A stretch of 64,000 nucleotides of DNA, taken from the NCBI RefSeq assembly GCF_001984175.1, contig NZ_MTQP01000063.1:62001-126000 (forward strand), written 5' to 3'. The position numbers and the translations under genes are program-made. Shown in pieces: positions 34,049 to 41,787 of the stretch. The DNA is from Saccharothrix sp. ALI-22-I. GTDB lineage: Bacteria > Actinomycetota > Actinomycetes > Mycobacteriales > Pseudonocardiaceae. Below the pieces are notes generated by a model. The model searched no databases and had not been told where the DNA came from. It was given only the letters and a program-made list of their open reading frames with translations. Each line of letters opens with the position of its first letter. Position 1 is the first letter of the stretch.

Positions 34049-34181
34049 GTGGATCTTCCTACCGCACACCACCGACAAAACCCGACGACAACGCCGATCC
34101 CGCACACGACCCCGGCGCCGCACTCCGGCGCACCGTCGCCCGCTACCTCACACCACCACCGCAGGACTCGGAGGGGAAATA

Positions 34182-34967
34182 ATGGGGACAACCACCGACC
34201 ACGACGCCGTCACGGTCAGGATGTCGGCGATATGGCTGTGGCTGCTACGAGCCGGCGGCACCGCGCTCGGCTGCGGCGCCGCCTTCGCAACCGCACCACT
34301 GGCGAACTGGCTGCTGGAGCTCACCGGCTCGGCCCCCGCCCCACTCCGGATCGCCGCGCAGCTGCCCACCGCGTGGGCAGTGCCCGTACTCACCCTCCTC
34401 GGCGCCGCGACAGGAACATGGCTGGCCTCGACAGCCCTCAGGCAAAGCCCGGTGGTGACCGTGCACCGCGACCACATCGCCGTGCACGAGGACGGCTCCG
34501 CGCTGCACCTGCGCCGCGACCGGACGGGCGCGGTGTTCACCGACGGCCGGGACCTCGTCGTCCTGGATCACGACACGGACGAACTCGCCCGCGTCCGGGC
34601 GACCGACCTGCCGACCGGGGGACTGCGCGAGGCGTTCGTGCGGTTCGGCTACCCGTGGCGGGGGACTGCCGATCCGCACGAGGCGCAGTTCACCCGCTGG
34701 GTCGACGGCACACCCGACCTCGACGAGGCTGCACACACCCTGCTCCGGGTACGCCACCGTGCCCTCGTCGACAAGAAGGCCGGCGCGGCGGCGGACGCGC
34801 TGGACGGGCTCCGCGCGAGGGGGATCGCCGTTCGGGACCGGGGAGGGGGCAGCAGTATCGCCGGCGTGCACGAGAATCGTCGTGACAGGGGAGGACTGCG
34901 GTCCCGGCATCGACCGGTCGATGTACATGACCTGCGACGCCGGTCCCCCGGATATCAAGATCTTTGA
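34182..34967 (+). CDS. YqeB-family membrane protein with a probable 3' frameshift
   Basis: A 261-residue reading frame with two N-terminal membrane spans (LRAGGTALGCGAAFATAPLA and VPVLTLLGAATGTWLA) and a soluble domain containing DHIAVHEDGSALHLRRDRTG, DPHEAQFTRWVDGTPDLDEA and DKKAGAAADALDGLRARGIA, the actinobacterial YqeB pattern. The usual family end (VRDRxGxQQYRR) is found in another frame: at 34840-34849 a G-rich run appears to have lost one base, after which the frame continues with an unrelated 40-residue tail. The ancestral stop would be at 34885. ATG 34182 has GGAGGGG upstream. Function of YqeB is unknown. Confidence 0.8.
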   Translation: MGTTTDHDAVTVRMSAIWLWLLRAGGTALGCGAAFATAPLANWLLELTGSAPAPLRIAAQLPTAWAVPVLTLLGAATGTWLASTALRQSPVVTVHRDHIAVHEDGSALHLRRDRTGAVFTDGRDLVVLDHDTDELARVRATDLPTGGLREAFVRFGYPWRGTADPHEAQFTRWVDGTPDLDEAAHTLLRVRHRALVDKKAGAAADALDGLRARGIAVRDRGGGSSIAGVHENRRDRGGLRSRHRPVDVHDLRRRSPGYQDL

Positions 34968-34992
34968 TGGATAATGGCAATTATCCATCAAA
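34963..34992. repeat. 30-bp AT-rich inverted repeat at the yqeB stop
   Basis: Perfect 13-bp arms TTTGATGGATAAT and its complement (34963-34975, 34980-34992) enclose GGCA. The site overlaps the extended yqeB stop codon. It is about 30% GC in 72% GC DNA. It has no U-tract and could be an operator or recombination site rather than a terminator. Confidence 0.8.
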
Positions 34993-35507
34993 AAGAGGTC
35001 CGGAAGGGGTTCGGGCCCCGACCGGGGGATGCCCCTCTCGGACACCCCGCAGCCGGCCGGATTCGCCCCTGGAACACGCACTTGCGTGAGCTCGTCACCG
35101 TCACGTGCTCCAGGGCACGGCCGGGGCATGACGCGAACCCGCCGAAGGTCCGAGGCGTCCGGCCACCCCGGTTGATCAACATGGATCGGAAGCCCGGTGT
35201 GCGCGTCGGCTCGACGCCCGCCGACACGACCCTGATCCGTCACTGTGACGTTTCTACGGTGGTGTTCCGGGGTGAGCGACCTTCGACCGTCAGTGGCCCG
35301 TCCCGCTCGCCGAAGCCCGTCGGTGCCCGTCGCGCCGTGTCGTCCGCACGGGCGGTTGCCGCGGGTGCGCGTTCGCGACGGCGCGTCGGGCACCGGTCGA
35401 CGGTGTGCGGAACAACGTGTCCGGCCTGTGTGGACGGTCCGCGCCTCGGCCCCTGTTCACCGGCCTGTCCGTAACGCCGATAATCTACATTATGTTAAGT
35501 AACGCGT
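34968..35507. other. 540-bp non-coding stretch between yqeB and the VOC gene
   Basis: No gene with family support or good codon pattern is seen on either strand. Besides the AT-rich inverted repeat at its left end, it holds an imperfect inverted repeat (CCTGGAACACG at 35068 with complement CGTGCTCCAGG at 35104) and an AT-rich string (TAATCTACATTATGTTAAG) at 35480-35498 just beyond the VOC stop. Composition is irregular and may represent eroded genes. Confidence 0.55.
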
Positions 35508-35906
35508 TCAGGACCGCTTCCCCAGCACGTCGAAGTAGTGCACGTTCGTCATGATGCCCAGGACGTTGCCGAACGGGTCGACGACACTGGCGGTGACGAA
35601 GCCTTCGCCCCGGACCTTCGGCTCGTCGTGTGGCTTGGCGCCGAGTTCGGTGAGGCGCTCCAGGGTGGCCTGGAGGTCGTCGACGGCCCAGTACGCGATC
35701 GCTCCGGCAGGCCCGGTGTGGACGTCGTGCGGTGCGTAGTCGCTCTTGACGATGCCGAACTCGTGTTCGTAGTCGCCGATGCGGAATTCGATGTAGCCGC
35801 CGGGGACCGTGAAGTAGGGCTCGATGCCGAACAGTTCGGTGTACCAGGCGGCTGCGGCGTCGAGGTCGTCGGCGAAGAAGCTGGTGGTGGTGAGTCCGCG
35901 GAGCAT
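35508..35906 (-). CDS. VOC-family (glyoxalase-like) protein
   Basis: A 132-residue single VOC domain: LTTTSFFADDLDAAAAWYTE, GYIEFRIGDYEHEFGIVKSD, and VVDPFGNVLGIMTN. It resembles extradiol-dioxygenase or bleomycin-resistance fold proteins of unknown substrate. ATG 35906 has GAGGAACC upstream. It is divergent from the WYL regulator across a 94-bp gap holding a perfect inverted repeat, so it is the probable target of that regulator. Confidence 0.88.
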   Translation of the reverse strand: MLRGLTTTSFFADDLDAAAAWYTELFGIEPYFTVPGGYIEFRIGDYEHEFGIVKSDYAPHDVHTGPAGAIAYWAVDDLQATLERLTELGAKPHDEPKVRGEGFVTASVVDPFGNVLGIMTNVHYFDVLGKRS

Positions 35907-35957
35907 GGTGGTTCCTCTTCCGGTTGTCGTTGTCTCGCTGGTACCAGCCTGGCGGTC

Positions 35958-35982
35958 AAAGTGCTCACCGACTGAGCACTTT
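35958..35982. promoter_or_regulatory. Operator between the VOC gene and the WYL regulator
   Basis: Perfect 10-bp arms AAAGTGCTCA and TGAGCACTTT (35958-35967, 35973-35982) enclose CCGAC. The right edge is 18 bp from the regulator ATG at 36001, and a TTGACC -35-like string for the VOC gene starts inside the left arm on the minus strand. This is a likely shared operator. Confidence 0.75.
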
Positions 35983-36000
35983 TGCGGCGAGACTGGGTCC

Positions 36001-36947
36001 ATGCGTGCGGACCGGTTGGTGGCCACTCTGCTGTTGATGCAGGCGCGGGGGCGGGTGACGGCGGCGGAGTTGGCCGGGGAGTTGGAGGTCTCGGTGGCGA
36101 CGGCGCGTCGGGATCTGGAGGCGTTGTCGGCGGCGGGTGTGCCGGTGTACCCGCAGCCGGGGCGTGGTGGTGGTTGGCGGTTGGTGGGGCGTGCGCGGAC
36201 GGATCTGAGTGGGTTGACCTCCTCGGAGGCGCAGGCGTTGTTCCTGTTGGTGGGTCCGGCGGCGGCGGGGTCGGCGGAGGTGCGGGCGGCGTTGCGGAAG
36301 TTGGTGCGGGCGTTGCCGGAGACGTTCCGGGAGGGTGCGCAGGCTGCGGCGGACGCGGTGGTGGTGGATGTGGCGGGGTGGGGTCGGGTCGGGCGTGACC
36401 GGCCGGGGTTGGTGGAGGTGTTGCAGGAGGCGGTGGTGCGGCGGCGTCGGGTGGAGTTGGTGTACGAGGGGCGTGGGCGGTCGCGGTCGGAGCGGGTGGT
36501 GGAGCCGTGGGGGTTGGTGGACAAGGACGAGGTCTGGTACCTGGTGGCGGGTACGGAGGCGGGTGAGCGGACGTTCCGGTGGATCGGGTGGTGTCGGCGC
36601 GGGTGACGGGGGAGGTGTTCGTGCGGCCGGCGGATTTCGACCTGTCGTCGGCGTGGGAGCGGGTGGTGTCGGTGGTGGAGCGGCGGCGGTCGACGGTGTC
36701 GGCGGTGGTGTCGGTGGAGCCGCGGTACGTGTTCGTGTTGCGGGATCAGTTCGGGCGGCACTGTGAGGTGTTGGGTGAGGTGGAGGGGCGGGTGCGGCTG
36801 CGGTTGTCGGCCACCACCGCCCTGATGATCGCGCAGGTGTTGGCGGGGTGGGGTGCGTTGGTGGAGGTGGTGGAGTCGGACGGGGTGCGGGCGGAGTTGG
36901 CGCGGTTGGGTGCGGAGCTGGTGGCGCGGTACTCCCCCGTGTCGTGA
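36001..36947 (+). pseudogene. WYL-domain regulator broken by a one-base deletion
   Basis: The first frame from ATG 36001 encodes a DeoR-like HTH (RADRLVATLLLMQARGRVTA, then AELAGELEVSVATARRDLEA) and the start of a WYL domain (VELVYEGRGRSRSERVVEPW, GLVDKDEVWYLVAGTEAGER) but ends at 36606. From 36579 another frame continues the domain with VDRVVSARVTGEVFVRPADF and the C-terminal WCX region to 36947. The junction TTCCGGTGGATCGG should read with one more G after position 36579 to give FRVDRVVSARV. Either the gene is inactive or this is a base-calling error in a G run. WYL proteins bind oligonucleotide-like or other ligands and usually autoregulate. Confidence 0.85.
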
Positions 36948-36957
36948 GCTGTTGGTG

Positions 36958-37425
36958 TCACATGTGGTCGTGGATGCGGTCGCGCAGGGGCTTCTCCCCC
37001 AGTGCCCGCAGGGCGGCGTCGACGAGGTCGGTGAGGGGGTAGGGCAGTTCGGCGTCGAGGTCTCGGGTGGCGGCGGTGGTGGCCTGCCATTCGGCGTCGA
37101 GGGTGGGGAGGATGGCGCGGGCGTGGTCGGTGAGGTGGACGATCCGTTTGCGGGCGTCGTCGCCGGGTTCGAGTTCGACGAGGCCGTCGCGGCGCATCTG
37201 GTTGACGGTCTGGCTGATGGCGGAGTGGGTGACGCCGATGGTGGTGGCGAGGTCGCGGATGGACTGCGGTCCCCCGGTGTTGACGAGGCTGATGACCGGG
37301 GTGTAGCGGGAGCGGAAGCCCGGTAGGCCGAGGTCGGTGTAGACGCGGGAGACGTCGCCTTCGAGCAGGTCGAGCAGGTGGCGGAGGCGGGTGCCGAGAA
37401 AATGGTCGGCCGAGGTGTGGTCCAC
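36958..37425 (-). CDS. MarR-family transcriptional regulator
   Basis: A 155-residue winged-helix regulator: IRDLATTIGVTHSAISQTVN is the recognition part, followed by the wing MRRDGLVELEPGDDARKRIV and the dimerisation helices. The first 40 residues (SADHFLGTRLRHLLDLLEGD) form the N-terminal dimer helix. GTG 37425 has AGGGGA directly before it. It is divergent from proline iminopeptidase, with a palindrome between, and its stop lies 10 nt from the broken WYL gene stop. Confidence 0.9.
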   Translation of the reverse strand: MDHTSADHFLGTRLRHLLDLLEGDVSRVYTDLGLPGFRSRYTPVISLVNTGGPQSIRDLATTIGVTHSAISQTVNQMRRDGLVELEPGDDARKRIVHLTDHARAILPTLDAEWQATTAATRDLDAELPYPLTDLVDAALRALGEKPLRDRIHDHM

Positions 37426-37436
37426 TCCCCTAACGT

Positions 37437-37448
37437 AACAGCACTGTT
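37437..37448. promoter_or_regulatory. Palindromic site between the MarR and pip genes
   Basis: AACAG-CA-CTGTT lies in the 42-bp divergent gap, extended imperfectly on both sides (GTAACAG and CTGTTGC). Its position suits a MarR operator controlling both genes. Confidence 0.5.
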
Positions 37449-37467
37449 GCATTTGTGAGGAGTGGTG

Positions 37468-38415
37468 ATGTACCCGGAGATCGAGCCGTACGAGCACGGG
37501 ATGTTGGACGTCGGCGATGGCAATCTCGTGTACTGGGAGACGTGCGGCAACCCGGACGGGAAGCCGGTGGTGGTTCTGCACGGCGGTCCCGGCACGGGCT
37601 GCTCCCCCGGTATGCGTCGCCGGTTCGATCCGGAGGCCTACCGGATCGTGCTGTTCGACCAGCGTGGCAGTGGCCGCAGTCGGCCGCACGCGAGCGAGTA
37701 CTCGACGGATCTGTCGGTGAACACGACCGCGCACCTGGTGGGTGACATCGAGCGGTTGCGGGAGCATCTGGGCATCGATCGGTGGATGGTGTTCGGCGGG
37801 TCGTGGGGTTCGACGCTGGGTCTGCACTACGCGGAGTTGTTCCCGCACCGGGTGACCGAGGTCGTGCTGGTCGCGATCACCACGAGCCGGCACGTCGAGT
37901 TGGACTGGCTGTACAACGGGCTGGGCATGTTGTTCCCCGAGCAGTGGTCGAGGTTCAGGTTGGGCGCGGGCGAGGGCGCGACCGATCTGGTCGCGGCCTA
38001 CGACGTGCTGCTCAACGACCCGGATCCGGCGGTGCGGGAGAAGGCCGCGACGGACTGGACGGACTGGGAGTTCTCGATCATCTCGTTGGACCCGGACTAC
38101 AGGCCGGGTCCGCGGATGATGGATCCGGCGTGGCGGACGGCGTTCGCCCGGATCACCGCGCACTACTTCCGGCACCGGGTGTGGTTGGAGGACGGTCGGG
38201 TGTTGCGTGACGTCGGGCGGCTGCACGGCATCCCGGCGGTCCTGGTGCACGGCCGGCTGGATCTGCAGGGTCCGTTGTGGACGGCGTGGGAGTTGGACCG
38301 GGCGTGGCCGGACGCCGAGCTCGTGGTGGTGCAGGGCGCGTCGCACGCGGGGTCCGATCCGGGGATGTCGGAGGCGGTGCTCGCGGCGACCGACAGGTTC
38401 GCCTATCGGCGGTAG
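37468..38415 (+). CDS. pip: Proline iminopeptidase
   Basis: A 315-residue S33 peptidase that releases N-terminal proline. Diagnostic motifs are VVLHGGPGTGCSPGMRRRFD, VLFDQRGSGRSRPHAS, the nucleophile GGSWGSTLGLHYAELFPHRV and a late RLDLQGP with a C-terminal GASHAGS for the Asp and His. The length fits the family. ATG 37468 has GAGGAG 6 nt upstream. It is divergent from the MarR gene, its likely regulator. Confidence 0.95.
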   Translation: MYPEIEPYEHGMLDVGDGNLVYWETCGNPDGKPVVVLHGGPGTGCSPGMRRRFDPEAYRIVLFDQRGSGRSRPHASEYSTDLSVNTTAHLVGDIERLREHLGIDRWMVFGGSWGSTLGLHYAELFPHRVTEVVLVAITTSRHVELDWLYNGLGMLFPEQWSRFRLGAGEGATDLVAAYDVLLNDPDPAVREKAATDWTDWEFSIISLDPDYRPGPRMMDPAWRTAFARITAHYFRHRVWLEDGRVLRDVGRLHGIPAVLVHGRLDLQGPLWTAWELDRAWPDAELVVVQGASHAGSDPGMSEAVLAATDRFAYRR

Positions 38416-38425
38416 GTGACGGGTG

Positions 38426-38530
38426 GGCTGCCCGTCGGAGTTCGACCGGGGCGGCCACTACCCCGGTGTGCAGACCCCCGACGTGTTCAGCGCGGACCTG
38501 GTCGAGTTCGTCGGGAAGGTCCGGCAGCCG
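38426..38530 (+). pseudogene. C-terminal remnant of an epoxide-hydrolase-like gene
   Basis: A short frame just after pip encodes EFDRGGHYPGVQTPDVFSAD followed by LVEFVGKVR, which matches the last 30 residues (catalytic His region) of alpha/beta-hydrolases of the epoxide hydrolase group. Nothing upstream matches the rest of that protein, so this is a gene tail left after deletion. It lies on the convergent boundary with the methyltransferase gene. Confidence 0.5.
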
Positions 38531-38555
38531 GCGGGGGCGGAGGGGCGGGGTCGGG

Positions 38556-39167
38556 TCAGGGGGCGGGGCGCCAGACGGTCGTCGTCTTCAGTGCGACGCC
38601 TTCCAGGTCCGGGGGGACGGGGACCGGGAAGGCGTCGACCCGTGTCCAGCCGTGTGGCAGGAAGGACCGCTGCGGGTCGCCCACTAGTACCAGGGTGCCG
38701 CGGTGGTGTGCGGCGAGCAGGAACGATTCGAATCGTGCGGCCATGTCGCGGTCGTAGAACACGTCACCGGCGAGCAGGACGTCCACGTCGGGGGTGGTGT
38801 CGAGGAGGTCGCCGGTGGTGATGGTGACGGTGACGTCGTTGGCGCGGGCGTTGAGGGTGATCGCCGCGATCGCGGTCGGGTCGATGTCGTTGGCGGTGAC
38901 GTGTCCGCCGGCGCGGGCGGCGGCGACGGCGACCAGGCCGGAGCCGGAGGCGATGTCCAGTACCCGGCGTCCCGCGACGAGTCCGGGGTGGTCGAGCACG
39001 TGTCGGGCCAGGGCCTGTCCGCCTGCCCACGGGAATGCCCAGAACGGGGGTTCGGGTGCGCCGGTGCGTTCCCAGAGGGTGATCATGTCGTCGGCGGTGT
39101 GCAGCAGGATGTCGGGGGTCAGCGGCACGGGGCGCGGGGTGGTCACCGAGCGGACGAACTGCTCCAC
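38556..39167 (-). CDS. ETFB-lysine-methyltransferase-like SAM methyltransferase
   Basis: A 203-residue class I methyltransferase. PPFWAFPWAGGQALARHVLD followed by RRVLDIASGSGLVAVAAARA is the group pattern of METTL20/PrmA-like lysine methyltransferases; NDIDPTAIAAITLNARANDV and LLAGDVFYDRDMA continue the fold. The protein target is unknown. GTG 39167 shares its first G with the last base of the upstream XRE stop (TAGTG), so translation is coupled to that regulator. Confidence 0.85.
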   Translation of the reverse strand: MEQFVRSVTTPRPVPLTPDILLHTADDMITLWERTGAPEPPFWAFPWAGGQALARHVLDHPGLVAGRRVLDIASGSGLVAVAAARAGGHVTANDIDPTAIAAITLNARANDVTVTITTGDLLDTTPDVDVLLAGDVFYDRDMAARFESFLLAAHHRGTLVLVGDPQRSFLPHGWTRVDAFPVPVPPDLEGVALKTTTVWRPAP

Positions 39168-39424
39168 TAGGCCGACAGTCTCTGCGGTTCCAGGGCGCGG
39201 GACAGCCCGTCCAGTGACAGTCCGACGGCCTCGCACAGTGCCGCTACGGTGAAGAAGGCGGGGGTGGGCACGCGGCCGCGTTCGATTTTGCGCAGGGTCT
39301 CCACCGAGATGCCGGCCGCGGCGGCGACGTCGACCATGCTGCGCTGCCCCCGTGCCCGGCGCAGCAGTTCGCCGAGGCGTTCCCCGCGGTCGCGGTCGGA
39401 CTGGGTGAGAGGCTGTCGCACCAT
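39167..39424 (-). CDS. Small XRE-family HTH regulator
   Basis: An 85-residue protein that is essentially one HTH_3 domain: GERLGELLRRARGQRSMVDV, then AAAAGISVETLRKIERGRVP. It is followed by a TPAFFTVAALCEAVGLSLDGL helix pair. ATG 39424 lies 4 nt from a 28-bp palindrome, so the mRNA is nearly leaderless and autoregulation is likely. The methyltransferase gene overlaps its stop. It is divergent from map. Confidence 0.9.
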   Translation of the reverse strand: MVRQPLTQSDRDRGERLGELLRRARGQRSMVDVAAAAGISVETLRKIERGRVPTPAFFTVAALCEAVGLSLDGLSRALEPQRLSA

Positions 39425-39427
39425 GCT

Positions 39428-39455
39428 GTGATAGTAATACCGGTATTACTATCAC
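39428..39455. promoter_or_regulatory. 28-bp perfect palindrome between XRE and map genes
   Basis: The half site GTGATAGTAATACC is followed directly by its exact complement. The AT-rich arms contain TAATAC and TAGTAA strings that could act as -10 elements in either direction. The site lies 4 bp from the XRE ATG and 16 bp from the map GTG, ideal for divergent repression. Confidence 0.85.
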
Positions 39456-39470
39456 GGTTGGGAGCATGTG

Positions 39471-40265
39471 GTGATCGAGTTGAAGAGCCCCGGTGAGTTG
39501 GACGCGATGCGCGCCGCCGGCGTCGTCGTGGCCGACGCGCTGGCCGCGGTCCGCGACCGGGCGCGGGTCGGGGTCTCCCTGCTGGAGCTGGACGAGGTGG
39601 CCCACCAGGTCATCCGCGACGCGGGCGCCGGGTCGTCGTTCCTGAACTACCTGCCCTCGTTCGCGCCCACCCCGTTCCCCGGTGTCATCTGCGCCTCGGT
39701 CAACGACCTCATCGTGCACGGAATCCCGGACCGCTACCGGCTGCGCGAGGGCGACCTGGTCAGCATCGACTGCGGCGCCCACCTCGACGGCTGGCACGGC
39801 GATTCGGCGATCAGCTTCGTCGTCGGCGAGGCCGACCCCGCGGACCTGCTGCTCATCGACACCGCCCGGCGCGCGCTGGACGCCGGGATCGCCGCCGCCG
39901 TGCCCGGCGCGAAGCTCGGCGACGTGTCGCACGCCGTCGGCGTCATCGGCCGCGCGGCCGGCTACGGCATGCCCGCGGACTTCGGCGGCCACGGCATCGG
40001 CCGCGCCATGCACGAGGCGCCCGGCGTGCCCAACGAGGGCACACCCGGCCGCGGTCTCACGCTGGTGCCCGGCATGGCGATCGCCATCGAACCGATGTTC
40101 CACGCCGGCGGGAGCGACGAGTACTACGCCGCCGAGGACGGGTGGGCCCTGCACACCGTCGACGGCAGCCGCGCCGCGCACGTCGAGCACACCGTCGCGA
40201 TCACCGAGGACGGGCCGCGCGTGCTCACAGCCCCCCGGCAACCCGCAGCACCGCGCCGGTCGTGA
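39471..40265 (+). CDS. map: Type I methionine aminopeptidase
   Basis: A 264-residue M24A peptidase that removes initiator methionine. The start MIELKSPGELDAMRAAGVVV is typical, and the metal ligands appear in VSIDCGA, WHGDSA, GGHGIGRAMHEAP, IEPMF and VEHTV. GTG 39471 is preferred because the family begins MIELK; GTG 39468 adds one residue. Actinomycetes often carry two map genes, so this regulated copy may not be the essential one. The 3' end overlaps the convergent SDR gene by 41 nt. Confidence 0.94.
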   Translation: MIELKSPGELDAMRAAGVVVADALAAVRDRARVGVSLLELDEVAHQVIRDAGAGSSFLNYLPSFAPTPFPGVICASVNDLIVHGIPDRYRLREGDLVSIDCGAHLDGWHGDSAISFVVGEADPADLLLIDTARRALDAGIAAAVPGAKLGDVSHAVGVIGRAAGYGMPADFGGHGIGRAMHEAPGVPNEGTPGRGLTLVPGMAIAIEPMFHAGGSDEYYAAEDGWALHTVDGSRAAHVEHTVAITEDGPRVLTAPRQPAAPRRS

Positions 40266-40938
40266 ACGACGCGGCGTCGCTCAACAGCCACGCCACCGCC
40301 TCGGCGATCTCCTCCGGCTCGCCGGGCCGACCCAACGGGATGCTCGACGCCACCCGCCGCGGCCGGTCCGGCACCCCGGACAGCTCGTGGATCGCGGTGC
40401 GGACCGTGCCCGCCGCGACCGCGTTGACCCGGATCCCGCGCGGGCCCAGTTCCTTGGCCAGGCCGATCGTCATCGCGTCCACGGCCGCTTTGCTCGCCGC
40501 GTAGTGCACGTACTCGCCCGGTGAGCCGAGCGTGGCCGCCGCCGAGGACACCGACACGATCGCCCCGCCCGCAACCAGGTCCCGTGCCGCCCGCCGCGCG
40601 CACAGCAGCGCGCCCACCACGTTCACCTCGATCACCCGCCGCAGGTCCTCGGTCCGCAGCTGCGCCAGCGTCCCCACCGGGCTGGTGATGCCGGCGTTGA
40701 CCACCACGCCGGTGACCTGGCCGAGCGCGGCGGCGGTGTCGAACAGCGCGTCCACGTCGGTCTCGTCGGACACCTCCGCCCGCACCGCGACCCCGTCGAC
40801 CTCCCGTGCCAACGCCTCGGCCTCGGCCGACGCGGCGCGGTAGCCGATGACCACGCGGTGCCCGTCGGACGCGACGCGCCGCACGACCGCCGCGCCGATG
40901 CCCCGGCTGCCGCCGGTCACCACGATCAGGCCAGCCAC
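40225..40938 (-). CDS. SDR-family oxidoreductase (FabG-like)
   Basis: A 237-residue classical short-chain dehydrogenase. The cofactor motif TGGSRGIG is at residues 8-15, VVNAGITSPVG carries the NAG motif, and the catalytic set is Ser in VSSAAA with YAASK. The C-terminal PGEPEEIAEAVAWLLSDAAS with FTTGAVLRVAGGL is FabG-like, so 3-oxoacyl reduction or a similar carbonyl reduction is likely. GTG 40938 overlaps the hydrolase stop by 13 nt, so both are one operon. Confidence 0.92.
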   Translation of the reverse strand: MAGLIVVTGGSRGIGAAVVRRVASDGHRVVIGYRAASAEAEALAREVDGVAVRAEVSDETDVDALFDTAAALGQVTGVVVNAGITSPVGTLAQLRTEDLRRVIEVNVVGALLCARRAARDLVAGGAIVSVSSAAATLGSPGEYVHYAASKAAVDAMTIGLAKELGPRGIRVNAVAAGTVRTAIHELSGVPDRPRRVASSIPLGRPGEPEEIAEAVAWLLSDAASFTTGAVLRVAGGL

Positions 40939-41624
40939 GCGCTCATCTCCGCGTCCACCCGGTCCTGCTGCGTGACCAGCATGTGCGCCAACCCCGGCAC
41001 GTCCACCAGCCGCGCGTCCGGCGCCGCCGCGCACAACGCCGCCTGCACCGGCCGGAACGCCGGGTACTCCTGCTCGCCGCGCACCACCAGCAGCGGAATC
41101 GTCAGCTTCTCCGCCCGTGCGAGCACGTCCAGCGGTTCCACCGCCGCGCGTGAGGCGTCGGTCCAGGTGTAGGAGTCGAGGGCGCCCGTCCCGATCGACG
41201 CCTCCACCACGGCCTCCACCGTCACCGCCGGGTTCACCACCGCCACCCGCCGCACCGGCACCACGCCCCGCGCCGTCGTCGTCAACGCGATGTGCCCGCC
41301 CGCCGAACCGCCCACCAGGTCCACCGGCCCGCCGTCACACCCGAACCGGTCCCGCGCCGCCTCGACCAGCGCGGGCATCGCGGCCACCGCCGACTCCACC
41401 ATCGGCGCGTACCCGAGCACCACCGGATCGGGGCCCTCGCCCCACGCTGGCAGCGCCGCGTACACCCGCCACGCGTCCACGCCCGTCAACGGCAGCGCCT
41501 CGGCCATCGCCTCCGGCGTCCCCGGTTCGCCCAACAGGTGCCACACCACCACCAGGCGCCGACCGCCCGCCGCCGGCGGCACCGCCACGAACTGCACCCC
41601 CGCCGCCTCACCCGTGATCATCAT
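40926..41624 (-). CDS. Alpha/beta-hydrolase
   Basis: A 232-residue hydrolase with the nucleophile elbow DLVGGSAGGHIALTTTARG, a strand IPLLVVRGEQEYPAF and a late His in VPGLAHMLVTQQDRVD. The preceding LVVVWHLLGEPGTPEAMAEA fits an oxyanion-hole region. The family member is not assigned; esterase or peptidase activity is possible. ATG 41624 or 41621 starts it. It is translationally coupled to the downstream SDR gene. Confidence 0.84.
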   Translation of the reverse strand: MMITGEAAGVQFVAVPPAAGGRRLVVVWHLLGEPGTPEAMAEALPLTGVDAWRVYAALPAWGEGPDPVVLGYAPMVESAVAAMPALVEAARDRFGCDGGPVDLVGGSAGGHIALTTTARGVVPVRRVAVVNPAVTVEAVVEASIGTGALDSYTWTDASRAAVEPLDVLARAEKLTIPLLVVRGEQEYPAFRPVQAALCAAAPDARLVDVPGLAHMLVTQQDRVDAEMSAWLA

Positions 41625-41787
41625 GCCCCCGAACCTACGTCCCACCCCCGGGTTCCCGCGGTCACTTGGCGTCCACCCAACGCGAACACCCACCCGGACA
41701 CCCACTCACAGCAGCCCTCAGGCGCACGAAAGTGTGAATACGGCCCCCGGTGTCACTCGAATGGTGCCGCCAGGGCACTCTGGAGCC

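Noticed and set aside
35068..35114. Imperfect 11-bp inverted repeat with a 25-nt loop
   Set aside because: One mismatch and long loop in GC-rich DNA; not distinctive enough for a terminator or operator call.
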